Positions 1 to 7,028 of a stretch of 26,181 nucleotides of DNA are shown here, one piece after another. The first letter of the stretch is position 1; every line of letters begins with the position of its first letter. The notes beneath the pieces were generated by a model. It was not told the origin of the DNA. It saw nothing but the letters and a program-made list of their open reading frames with translations, and searched no databases. Made by a program: the position numbers and the translations under genes. Source of the stretch: an uncultured Lachnospiraceae bacterium. Lineage in GTDB: Bacteria; Bacillota; Clostridia; Lachnospirales; Lachnospiraceae. The DNA lies in contig CAJUMJ010000031.1 of the NCBI GenBank assembly GCA_910587095.1, positions 1 to 26,181 on the forward strand. Direction: 5' to 3'.

Positions 1-567
1 GCTATTAGAGAGAATGGGCTTAAAAATGTATATGTTATACCTATAATTTGTATAGAATATTATATCTGTCAAATGTTTTATAAGTTTCATTATTTCAATT
101 ATAGTAAGAATTTAAGTTATTTAATAGATAATTTAGTAAAAACCTTTAATTATAATGAAGTATTAGATAGAATTAGCAAGGATAAAAATTTATCAGAGTC
201 ACTGGAGCATATTTATAAACATATAATTGAGAATCAAGGCATGATATGTATACATAATAAATTTAGGTATGATTCAAACGGTAAAACTAGAATCAAAAAC
301 GATCCTAGAGGTATCTTTTATGTAAAAGATTGTAACTGCGATAGACGCTATTGTAAAATAAATTCAACAGATAGTTTGGAATTGAAAGCCAATAGATTGT
401 ATACAGAACTTCCAATTTACATTGTAGATTCTAATGATAAACAAACAATATTGAAAGAAATGCAAATAGAAATTTATCCGACAACAATTGATGAAGTATT
501 ACAGAAACAACAGGATTTTTATGATAACATATGTGAAGAAATGGGAATCAATTCAATCAAAGTATAA
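1..567 (+). CDS. Unknown protein, C-terminal part (open at the window edge)
   Basis: The frame that contains an ATG at 73 is open without a stop back to base 1, so this is most likely the C-terminal part of a longer gene and not a 164-residue protein starting at 73. No ribosome binding site precedes the ATG at 73. The codons upstream encode a hydrophobic strand (VYVIPIICIEYYICQMF) that looks like a buried beta strand of an alpha/beta enzyme. A CxCDRRYC cysteine cluster lies about residues 87-94 counted from the ATG. Base composition is very AT-rich, unlike the chromosome to the right. A hairpin terminator follows at 605-641. I do not recognise the family; a TOPRIM- or RloB-like fold is only a guess. 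Confidence 0.6.
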   Translation, partial: AIRENGLKNVYVIPIICIEYYICQMFYKFHYFNYSKNLSYLIDNLVKTFNYNEVLDRISKDKNLSESLEHIYKHIIENQGMICIHNKFRYDSNGKTRIKNDPRGIFYVKDCNCDRRYCKINSTDSLELKANRLYTELPIYIVDSNDKQTILKEMQIEIYPTTIDEVLQKQQDFYDNICEEMGINSIKV

Positions 568-604
568 AAGTAGTAAAATAGCATCAATTAAGTAAATCTA
601 AGTT

Positions 605-641
605 GGGCTTTTGCACATACATAGTGTGAAAGTCCTTTTTT
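605..641 (+). terminator. Rho-independent terminator
   Basis: A 12-bp stem (605-616 with 624-635, including three G-T wobble pairs) closes a 7-nt loop and is followed by six T residues at 636-641. It ends the partial gene upstream and separates it from the secreted protein gene. Confidence 0.7.
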
Positions 642-710
642 CATACCCAAAATTCATGTTGAAATAAAATTAAAAAAATTTAGAAATTTTGAAGAAAGGC
701 AGGCAAGCAT

Positions 711-1706
711 ATGAAATTCCAATCCCACATCCCCAAAACCAAGCATACACTTATATTTCTATCAATATTCCTACTTGCATTAGCAATAGGCATCTCAATT
801 CCATCAATAAAGGTTTATGCCACGGATGGTAACGCAGACGAAGGTGAATCCGATCAAGCCAGTGGTGAATATTCTGGTGGCCCCTCATATGCAAAGACTG
901 GTTGGATAATGTACATAGTAGATAAAAATGGTACACCAGTTTCCGATGCAGTTTACATTTCCTGTGGTGGTGAACCACAAGGCATAAGATTTTTAACAAC
1001 TCGCCTAGGTGGTCTAAATCCCCGTCAAGTAGCAGGACCGGTTCCATGGGTATCAGTTATTGGTGCTGATGGAGCCCCATTTGATAATGATCAAGATTTC
1101 AAAGGCATAGATATAAAGGACTGGCTGTTGGAGGATGATGGAGCAGGCACCAAGAACGTGTTTAACGTGGTTTCTGACTATTGGAGTGAGGATAAAGCCA
1201 TAGCCATGGCAAAAAACAACCATTCCCTAATCCTAGAACCTTTCTACTGGATGACAATAGGCGGTCTGACAATATGCGCTACTGATATGAACTGGGGAAT
1301 AGTATTGTCAACTGCGTACGGGGGAGGAAACTACGGTCCTCAACCCTTTACCCTTTTCACGAACACAATATTTCCACAGTGTGCAAGGTTTCAATACCCA
1401 CAATTTGGTTTACAGACTAGCCCAAAATATGGTAAAGTCACCAATGCAGAAATGGTAACATACGCACTGGGAATTGAATCAATCACACCAAAAAATAGTG
1501 CCATACATACATACTGGGAGGTATCCCCTGGCAACCCAGAGCCACGTATCCCCAATAAAACAGGAACATGTAACATCGTAAAGGGCTATTATAAAGAGAA
1601 TCTCACTACAGGAGTCAAACAATCCCTAGGAGTTTACTACGAACTAGATGTAACAAGTAACATCATAGTAAGTGGCGAACCCACCTTTGAACTAGTGGAG
1701 TGTTAA
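711..1706 (+). CDS. Secreted protein of a mobile element, possibly a shortened form
   Basis: The 331-residue product begins with a Sec signal peptide: a basic N-terminus, a hydrophobic core at about residues 14-31, and a likely cleavage after VYA (residue 37). An acidic low-complexity linker and then a GGPSYAKTGW stretch follow. A purine-rich site (GAAAGG) lies 12-17 nt upstream of the ATG. From memory, this resembles the N-terminal part of much longer secreted proteins carried by Lachnospiraceae integrative elements, including the TGTCNIVKGYY segment near residue 285. It stops soon after that segment, so it may be a truncated copy. No membrane anchor or LPXTG motif is present, so the mature product would be released. 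Function is unknown. Confidence 0.7.
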   Translation: MKFQSHIPKTKHTLIFLSIFLLALAIGISIPSIKVYATDGNADEGESDQASGEYSGGPSYAKTGWIMYIVDKNGTPVSDAVYISCGGEPQGIRFLTTRLGGLNPRQVAGPVPWVSVIGADGAPFDNDQDFKGIDIKDWLLEDDGAGTKNVFNVVSDYWSEDKAIAMAKNNHSLILEPFYWMTIGGLTICATDMNWGIVLSTAYGGGNYGPQPFTLFTNTIFPQCARFQYPQFGLQTSPKYGKVTNAEMVTYALGIESITPKNSAIHTYWEVSPGNPEPRIPNKTGTCNIVKGYYKENLTTGVKQSLGVYYELDVTSNIIVSGEPTFELVEC

Positions 1707-1857
1707 TATTTTAATCGTCCAAAACGTATTATTCAAAAATTAAATCATACCCCGTCAAATATCCCATCAAAAAGTTTCGTCAAAATTACCATATTGATTT
1801 TGGAATAACGCCTGTTTAGCTTTTCCCAACGCATCGGGCATAAGTTTACATAACAAT

Positions 1858-1910
1858 AAAATCCGTCCAAATTCTTCTGCCATTCTGCCAATGGACGGCA
1901 GGATTTTTTT
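1858..1910 (+). terminator. Terminator-like hairpin before the rep gene
   Basis: AAAATCC (1858-1864) pairs with GGATTTT (1901-1907) and GTCC (1865-1868) pairs with GGAC (1893-1896), with a small bulge, followed by a run of T to 1910. It lies about 150 bp after the secreted protein gene and just ahead of rep. The 1707-1857 stretch contains nothing I can assign. Confidence 0.6.
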
Positions 1911-1943
1911 GTGCTACCCTACCCCAAAAGGGAGGGGACAAGA

Positions 1944-2882
1944 ATGGGCGTGGAATACATCGAAGGCGGATTCAAACTAAAAATCGGAAGAAGGCGGACG
2001 CAAGTAACGACATATGAGAATATGCCGCTACAAACGTCAAGCCCCATAAAAAAGGATAAGCAAAAGGAAATCAAACGAAACATTCCAAGCGACTATGCGA
2101 AATTTAACTATTATAATCGAATGAAAAAAAGGCGGCAGGAAATCCGCGAAATCTGCTGGAATAATTTCGATTTGCCCGATGTGGTAATGCTAACACTTAC
2201 CTTTGACCAGAAAGGCAATGTAGACAAGAACTTTACACAGCTTGAAGACGCACATCGAGAGTTTAAGAAGTTTATTCAGCGTGTAAACAGTCACTATGAG
2301 AATTTCCAATATCTTACAACATTTAGTAGACAAAGCAACGGAAATTGGCACTACCATGTAATGTGCAATTTCCAACATAGCATTGCCAATAAAGAAATTA
2401 CGAAGCTTTGGAAGAACGGGATTACTTATGTCTCTTATATAAATACACGAGAAAAGTACAATAGTGCGGTTCAGTATCTCACTCATAATATGGATGAATC
2501 AGCAGACGCATTAAAGGGGAAACATGGGTATCTTTGTTCGCGGTCGGTTGAGCGGGATATCAAACTTGTTTCATGGAGAGCAGAGCAATCTGATGAGTTT
2601 GAGGAAGCGTTTCAAAAAGTGAAACAGGAAAAGCATACAATTTTGTACGAGACCAGAAACCCGTTAGGAATCAAGGGAACCCGCGTAAACGAGGAGACAG
2701 GGGAGGCTTTCGAGGTGCATCTTCAAGACAGGGAACTCACTCCGGCACTAGAGTATGCGGGCTATGAGAAATGGGAAAGCATTTACACCCATCTGACATC
2801 TTCAGCGGATTTTTCAAACAAATTTAAGACGCTCAAGCCCGCCACACTCCGCCCTAAAAAATTCAAGCGGACTAATTCGTAA
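1944..2882 (+). CDS. Rolling-circle replication initiator, HUH endonuclease (REP_ORF2/G2P-like)
   Basis: The product resembles HUH single-strand endonucleases that start rolling-circle replication of plasmids, filamentous phages and some integrative elements. A motif I strand (VVMLTLTF, about residue 73) is followed by the metal-binding H-hydrophobic-H motif in NWHYHVM (about residue 137). A tyrosine motif, AVQYLTHNMDE (about residue 180), carries the likely nicking tyrosine. I chose the ATG at 1944 because GGAGGGG lies 6 nt upstream. The in-frame ATG at 1911 overlaps the preceding terminator and has no such site. The protein is 312 residues and its C-terminus is basic. In context it may nick the excised circular element for replication or transfer. 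Confidence 0.75.
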   Translation: MGVEYIEGGFKLKIGRRRTQVTTYENMPLQTSSPIKKDKQKEIKRNIPSDYAKFNYYNRMKKRRQEIREICWNNFDLPDVVMLTLTFDQKGNVDKNFTQLEDAHREFKKFIQRVNSHYENFQYLTTFSRQSNGNWHYHVMCNFQHSIANKEITKLWKNGITYVSYINTREKYNSAVQYLTHNMDESADALKGKHGYLCSRSVERDIKLVSWRAEQSDEFEEAFQKVKQEKHTILYETRNPLGIKGTRVNEETGEAFEVHLQDRELTPALEYAGYEKWESIYTHLTSSADFSNKFKTLKPATLRPKKFKRTNS

Positions 2883-3113
2883 TAATGGCAGAACAGTATA
2901 CCGCGACATTCGATTCAATTTAATATATACGTCCCCTCTAAAGCGTTGGTGGACACTGATTACAAAAGATGGCAAAGAGACAGTGTGAAAAAACGGATAA
3001 CCAAGTCCTCTGGTCAGATAACAGTATGGTAAAGGTGTAAAGTAAAAACCACTGACAGCCAAAACAGCAATTATGTGATAGGAAAGCAAAAAATTTGATG
3101 GAGGGAAAGTGAA
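2883..3113. other. Non-coding gap after rep
   Basis: No convincing gene lies in these 231 bases. The minus-strand ORFs here have no ribosome binding site and overlap rep. The stretch ends with the GGAGGG site of the small ORF at 3114. A double-strand origin for the HUH protein could lie here or within rep, but I see no clear nick-site hairpin. Confidence 0.4.
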
Positions 3114-3362
3114 ATGTTTTACACACCGTTTCTTTATGAGATGAATCAATTAAGGATAGGCATACGCACGAATGTCAGACCATCAGCCACAATGACTTTG
3201 TGCTTTAGAAGTCCTCATGCCTCATGTAAGACAGACAACTGGCTCGGCGGCAAGCTGCTCAGACTGTACACTGCTTATTACAGAAAAGTTATGCGGGAAT
3301 CGGGAGGAAAATTCTGGGACACGGATACGGGGAAGCAGGAGAAAGACTTGTATAACACTTGA
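3114..3362 (+). CDS. Small hypothetical protein of the mobile element
   Basis: An 82-residue ORF has a good Shine-Dalgarno site (GGAGGG, 3100-3105) 8 nt before the ATG. The sequence is basic with aromatic patches (LLRLYTAYYRKV) and no recognisable domain. It is followed after 17 nt by a second small ORF with its own ribosome binding site, so the two may be co-transcribed up to the terminator near 3604. No function can be proposed. Confidence 0.45.
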   Translation: MFYTPFLYEMNQLRIGIRTNVRPSATMTLCFRSPHASCKTDNWLGGKLLRLYTAYYRKVMRESGGKFWDTDTGKQEKDLYNT

Positions 3363-3379
3363 CGGAGGTAAACTGACAT

Positions 3380-3568
3380 ATGATGGGGATCAAATTAAAA
3401 AGTCAGCGTAGAGGTAACTGGATAGGCATAGCGATTGTTTATCCGAGTGGAGCAATGGAAACAGTCGCAATGATTCTGATGCCGCCGGACAATGACTGGC
3501 GTGCCACCATAGAATTTTATGACGAACTAATCAGATTATATAAAAAACGTCTCAGCAAATGTTTATAG
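3380..3568 (+). CDS. Small hypothetical protein of the mobile element
   Basis: A 62-residue ORF has a GGAGGT site at 3364-3369. There are two adjacent ATG codons (3380 and 3383) and either could start. The predicted shape is two beta strands (NWIGIAIVYPSG, METVAMILMP) followed by one amphipathic helix (TIEFYDELIRLYKKRL), which is a credible small folded protein. It ends shortly before a strong terminator. The family is unknown. Confidence 0.5.
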   Translation: MMGIKLKSQRRGNWIGIAIVYPSGAMETVAMILMPPDNDWRATIEFYDELIRLYKKRLSKCL

Positions 3569-3600
3569 TTTCCAATGCTATCGGTATACAGCATTGACCG

Positions 3601-3639
3601 AAAAGAAAGCCTGCTCTCATATGCAAAGGCTTTCTTTTT
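3601..3639 (+). terminator. Strong rho-independent terminator (probably bidirectional)
   Basis: AGAAAGCCT (3604-3612) pairs perfectly with AGGCTTTCT (3627-3635). The A-run before and the T-run after extend the stem to about 12 bp. The A-run upstream would also serve transcripts coming from the right. Confidence 0.75.
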
Positions 3640-4239
3640 GCGTGTATGACAATATTCCCAGAATAAAGAAAAGAGAGATTTTTATACAAACCTCTATTTC
3701 TCATTTTATGAAATGCCAAAAATGGATTTTAATATTATTTTATGAAAACACAAATTTTGAGCCATCGGGTAAGTTTTATTTTTTTGAAAAAGGAATGAAA
3801 AAAAGGGAGTTCCAAGGAGGTCAGCGCGCAGAAATGGAAAAGGTGGAGAAGATGGTGGAGAAAGTTTATCATTTTTCATTTGCCGGCATTGTCCGATGTG
3901 CAGACAACAATCCAATTTTTCAATTAACCCGAATAGCGGCATGGTTTATGGGGCATTGGTCAAGGAACAGGGATAGCGATAGAGTAACAGGATAGACAAT
4001 CACAATTCACCCAACGTAAATATCAACCATGCCACAATCTGAAATATCAGCCGACTCCTAAAGAAAAATCACCGATACATATCGAATCAGTCGGTCTCGT
4101 CACACCGCTGTCAGACCTTTTTGCAAAAAACTTCGCCTCGTCCGTGTTCAGTGCGGACTCGTACCCATAAAACAGGGGGATATAGAAACAGGGCTTATGG
4201 ATATAGGTGTTATCTTTTTATATTTTGGAGGTAACACTT
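3640..4239. other. Long non-coding stretch with nested hairpins
   Basis: About 600 bases without a convincing gene. A weak candidate ORF (3834-3995) is listed separately. From 4051 to 4158 there is a nested stem-loop, with CCGACT (4051-4056) pairing with AGTCGG (4089-4094) and an inner CGAT/ATCG hairpin. A T5-GC-A5 palindrome lies near 4119-4130, and a GTCCG/CGGAC hairpin lies at 4140-4158. Clustered hairpins next to a recombinase operon are compatible with an origin of transfer or a regulatory leader, but nothing here proves either. Confidence 0.35.
3834..3995 (+). CDS. Possible small ORF (weak)
   Basis: A 53-residue ORF starts 13 nt after a perfect AAGGAGG (3814-3820). The product starts with a charged repeat (MEKVEKMVEKV) and has no domain I recognise. 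The longer reading frame upstream runs through the terminator at 3601-3639 and is not credible. The spacing to the ATG is longer than ideal, so the gene is doubtful. Confidence 0.2.
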   Translation: MEKVEKMVEKVYHFSFAGIVRCADNNPIFQLTRIAAWFMGHWSRNRDSDRVTG

Positions 4240-4557
4240 ATGTATCGCAGTAAGGCAGATTCAGAACAGGCAAATAGTGCAGAATACGGGAAATCAAAAC
4301 CACATAACTATGTAAAGAGTAATCGGCTAAGAGATGTTTACATGGATTTAGGAACAGAGAACAGAATAGTTTGTTCGTTAACGTATCAAAACAGGCAGGT
4401 GCAGGTTACTCTTGCATTTCCCGAACAGACAGACACGAAAGCGGAGCAGGATTTTGTCAGCAGGCTCAAAATGGTTTATCTTGAAAAAATCAAAACAGAG
4501 GCTTGCCAAAAGGAGAATTTGGCGTTACCATCTCCCACCACGAAGGAAAAGGACTAA
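4240..4557 (+). CDS. TnpW-like transposon-encoded small protein
   Basis: The ATG at 4240 is chosen because GGAGGT (4227-4232) lies 7 nt upstream. The in-frame ATG at 4207 has no site. The 105-residue product has a polar N-terminus, then a beta hairpin (NRIVCSLTYQNRQVQVTLAF) and an acidic-to-basic helix beginning FPEQTDTKAEQDF. That layout and its place directly before a serine recombinase match TnpW proteins of Tn4451-type elements, whose role is not established. The stop codon lies 20 nt before the recombinase start and the recombinase ribosome binding site sits in that gap, so the two are almost certainly co-transcribed. The TnpW assignment rests on pattern and position, not on a search. 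Confidence 0.6.
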   Translation: MYRSKADSEQANSAEYGKSKPHNYVKSNRLRDVYMDLGTENRIVCSLTYQNRQVQVTLAFPEQTDTKAEQDFVSRLKMVYLEKIKTEACQKENLALPSPTTKEKD

Positions 4558-4577
4558 GGAAAAGGAGGAAAATGGTC

Positions 4578-6248
4578 ATGCCTAAAAAAGTGAGAACCTT
4601 GTTGAGAGTATCATCAAAGCAACAGTTACATGATGACGACATACCCATGCAGAGGGCGGAGGCGAAGCAGTACATAGCCAGGCGCGATGACTGGGAGTTT
4701 GACAGGGAGTATATTGAAAAAGCGGTATCGGCATACAAGAACAATGTGGAGGAACGGGAAGTTTTGCAGGAAATACTGTCGGATGCCCGTGACCATCAGT
4801 TTGATGTTCTGCTCACCTATATGTCGGACAGGATCGGCAGGCAGGAAGAATACAGCTTCTATGTCGCCACACTGAATCAGCTCGGCATAGAGGTCTGGAC
4901 AATCAAGGACGGTCAGTTAAAAACAGAGGAACATATCGACAAACTGTTAAACTATATCCGATTCTGGCAGAACGAGGGAGAGAGCAAAAAGACAAGTATG
5001 CGTGTGAAAGATACGCAGAAAGAGTTGGTAAAGTCTGGAAAGTTTGTGGGTGGAAAAGCGCCATACGGCTATCGGTTAGTCCCTTCCGGCATGGTCAGCA
5101 ATCACGGGAGGCTGCTCAAGAAACTTGAGATTGTGGAAGAAAACGCACGGGTAGTCAGATTGATATACAGTCTGGCAGTTAACAAAGGCATGGGATATGA
5201 GAAAATAGCGAAGGAGTTAAATGCGCGAAACATTCCGGCAATTACGACAGACAAGTGGAAAGCAGGAACCATAAGAAGTATCTTGACAAACCCTGTCTAT
5301 ATGGGCTATCTGGCAATAAACAGGAGAATCAACCATAACGGGTTTATCAGATTAGACAGGAAAGACTGGATTTATTCAGAGGAACAGATACCGGAACTTG
5401 TCATTGTTTCGCAGCAGACATGGGAGAAAACGCAGGAAATCAGAGAAGCCCGAAAAAATAAAATCAATACCTCGAAACAGATATCCGCTAAGGAGTATAA
5501 AGAGCAGTACAATGTGCCGTTTTCCACAAAAGGGAAACTTGCACTGATTGGTCTTGCCACTTGTGGATATTGCGGGAAACGCTTAAAGAACGGGAGTTAT
5601 TGCAACCACTGGACGACAAAGGCGGGAGAAAAGAAAATATCCTACGCGGGCAGATATGTATGCCCGTCAAAATGTGAAAAGCGCAGCAGTTATTCGCAGA
5701 ATTATCTGGAGGGGATCGTGTTTGGGGTGGTTGAAACTTATATGGAGCATCTGAGATCCATAGATATCACGGAAGAAATAGAAAAAATGCAAAGTCAGCA
5801 AAGACAGGGCATAGAGAAGGAACTGGGAACCATTCATAAAAAACAACAAACCTTACAAACAGATATCCGAACACTGGAAGAAAAGATACCAGAAGCAATC
5901 AGAGGGGAATATTATTTCAGTGCCGAGAAACTTTCTGCCATGATCAAGGAAAAGGAACAGGAAATGGTGGCGTTAGACAAAGAAGCGGAACAGGCAAAGA
6001 ACAGGCTGTCACAGGTGGTAAATCAAAATAGCGATTTGGAGAAGTTTATCACCATGGTGCCAAATTGGAAGGAGGAATTTCAAAATGCAGATACGCAGAC
6101 CAAAAAGATGTTGCTGTCTGCCCTCATTGACCAGATAGAGGTAAAAAACGATGATATCAACATCAAATTTAGGATACGACTGGAGGACTTTGTATTACTT
6201 GAAAGTATTGGTTTACCTACCACTCGGTGTATACCCGGTTTAAAGTAA
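4578..6248 (+). CDS. Large serine recombinase (element integrase/excisionase)
   Basis: The product catalyses site-specific integration and excision through a phosphoserine DNA link. The catalytic resolvase domain (about residues 4-140) has the nucleophile Ser12 in LLRVSSKQQ and the arginine motif DRIGRQ. The recombinase domain follows with GGKAPYGYRL near residue 160. A zinc ribbon lies at about residues 329-370 (CGYCGKRL and CPSKCEK). A long coiled coil then covers roughly residues 400-490, followed by a short terminal domain. At 556 residues it is within the family range. AAGGAGG at 4562-4568 is 9 nt from the ATG at 4578 and only 3 nt from the ATG at 4572, so I chose 4578. The last codons, and the stop, appear to be read from host DNA across the junction. 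Confidence 0.92.
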   Translation: MPKKVRTLLRVSSKQQLHDDDIPMQRAEAKQYIARRDDWEFDREYIEKAVSAYKNNVEEREVLQEILSDARDHQFDVLLTYMSDRIGRQEEYSFYVATLNQLGIEVWTIKDGQLKTEEHIDKLLNYIRFWQNEGESKKTSMRVKDTQKELVKSGKFVGGKAPYGYRLVPSGMVSNHGRLLKKLEIVEENARVVRLIYSLAVNKGMGYEKIAKELNARNIPAITTDKWKAGTIRSILTNPVYMGYLAINRRINHNGFIRLDRKDWIYSEEQIPELVIVSQQTWEKTQEIREARKNKINTSKQISAKEYKEQYNVPFSTKGKLALIGLATCGYCGKRLKNGSYCNHWTTKAGEKKISYAGRYVCPSKCEKRSSYSQNYLEGIVFGVVETYMEHLRSIDITEEIEKMQSQQRQGIEKELGTIHKKQQTLQTDIRTLEEKIPEAIRGEYYFSAEKLSAMIKEKEQEMVALDKEAEQAKNRLSQVVNQNSDLEKFITMVPNWKEEFQNADTQTKKMLLSALIDQIEVKNDDINIKFRIRLEDFVLLESIGLPTTRCIPGLK

Positions 6249-6250
6249 AG
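6211..6250. other. Element/host junction (right attachment site)
   Basis: The interrupted minus-strand gene keeps its expected reading ...NRVYTEW up to 6220 and then meets a stop at 6217-6219. The family sequence, as I remember it, continues after this tryptophan. On the plus strand the recombinase frame continues through the same bases and stops at 6246-6248. The crossover core should therefore lie within a few bases of 6215-6224. The exact core cannot be fixed without the left end of the element. Confidence 0.65.
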
Positions 6251-6915
6251 GACATAATAGCCAGCGTGTTCGCGTAGATGGCGCTTTCCGGCCAGGTGGC
6301 GTAGATCTCGGAGGATACCACATTTTTGATATAATCCCGGTAGCGCACATAGTAGTTGGGGGCGGTGGAATCATTCGGGACGCCGTCGTGTACAATGACA
6401 TATTCGGGTATCACCACGCGGCTTAAGACGATTTCGCCGGATTCATCCATGGGCTTGATCTCGTCTTCGGGAATCTTGGGCGGATAATCGCCGTAGAGGG
6501 TGTGGTCGGGGATGGCTATGATCTCCTCCTCATCTTCGCTCATTTCTGTCGGCGTCATCTCGATGTTCTGGACGGCTGTCACGTCAGGCAGCACTTCCAC
6601 GCCGGACACGATGACCGGCTCGTAACCGGGTGCGCTCACGGTGAGGGTGTATTCCGAGTAGGGCATGGGGGAGTTGGGGGTCAGGCTGTACTGCAATGGC
6701 GGCGTTTTTAGTGTAACCGACTCTGTCTGCCCCGAAGAATCGGTGGTCAGCGTTTCTATGGCGGAATCCGGTTCTCCGGTAAAGGAGATGGTGATCGACG
6801 CGTTTTCTATAGGGATCAGCCCCACGTTTGCGGTGACGTTGATTTGCAGGCTGCCCTGGTTGTCTTCTTCGGACTGGGTGCTTTTTAAAACAGGCTCTTC
6901 CATAAAATACCTCAT
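6217..6915 (-). pseudogene. Truncated SpoIID-like/peptidoglycan-binding type protein, split by the element
   Basis: Only the N-terminal 232 codons remain. Residues about 20-125 form carboxypeptidase-regulatory-like beta-sandwich repeats (SLQINVTANVG, YTLTVSAPGYEPV). An acidic linker follows, then the start of a domain with YYVRYRDYIKNVVSSEIYAT and SFTLNRVYTEW. I recall these motifs from Lachnospiraceae proteins of about 400 residues that continue with a SpoIID-like region and a peptidoglycan-binding repeat. Here the frame ends inside that domain exactly where the element begins, so the gene is broken. The ATG at 6915 has AGGAAG upstream. The ATG at 6903 with a GAGGT site is an alternative start. 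The full protein would likely act in the wall or spore cortex; the product seen here is probably inactive. Confidence 0.8.
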
Positions 6916-6998
6916 GGGAGTTTTTCTTCCTAATATGTTATGCCGCGGGCGGCAAGGCGTTACGCCCGGGCGCCCGATTTTTACTTGTACGGAGAGGG

Positions 6999-7028
6999 TT
7001 GCGCAGGCGGCCTTGTAAATGATATACT
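6999..7028 (+). promoter_or_regulatory. Promoter whose -10 box abuts the DUF5717 start codon
   Basis: TTGCGC (6999-7004) and TATACT (7023-7028) are separated by 18 bases. Transcription would start near 7035, at the second in-frame ATG, leaving no room for a ribosome binding site. The 6916-7028 gap between the divergent genes also holds GC-rich palindromes, for example GGCG/CGCC around 6957-6967. Confidence 0.5.

Larger units (their letters stand above)
1..6222. mobile_element. Right part of an integrated element mobilised by a large serine recombinase
   Basis: This stretch is markedly more AT-rich than the rest of the window. It holds an HUH Rep protein, a TnpW-like small protein and a large serine recombinase as the last gene, which is a typical end module of Tn4451-like and other integrative or mobilizable elements of Clostridia. 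The right end is inferred from the abrupt truncation of the minus-strand host gene at 6217 and the change in base composition there. The left end is outside the window, so the element is longer than 6.2 kb. Whether it is conjugative, mobilizable or a phage-plasmid remnant cannot be decided from this part. Confidence 0.8.

Noticed and set aside
2814..3149. Minus-strand ORFs after rep
   Set aside because: They overlap the rep end and the ribosome site of the next plus-strand ORF, with no start signal of their own.
3594..3995. 133-codon plus-strand ORF read from its first ATG
   Set aside because: Its beginning lies inside the strong terminator hairpin and has no ribosome binding site. Only the short 3834-3995 version has any support.
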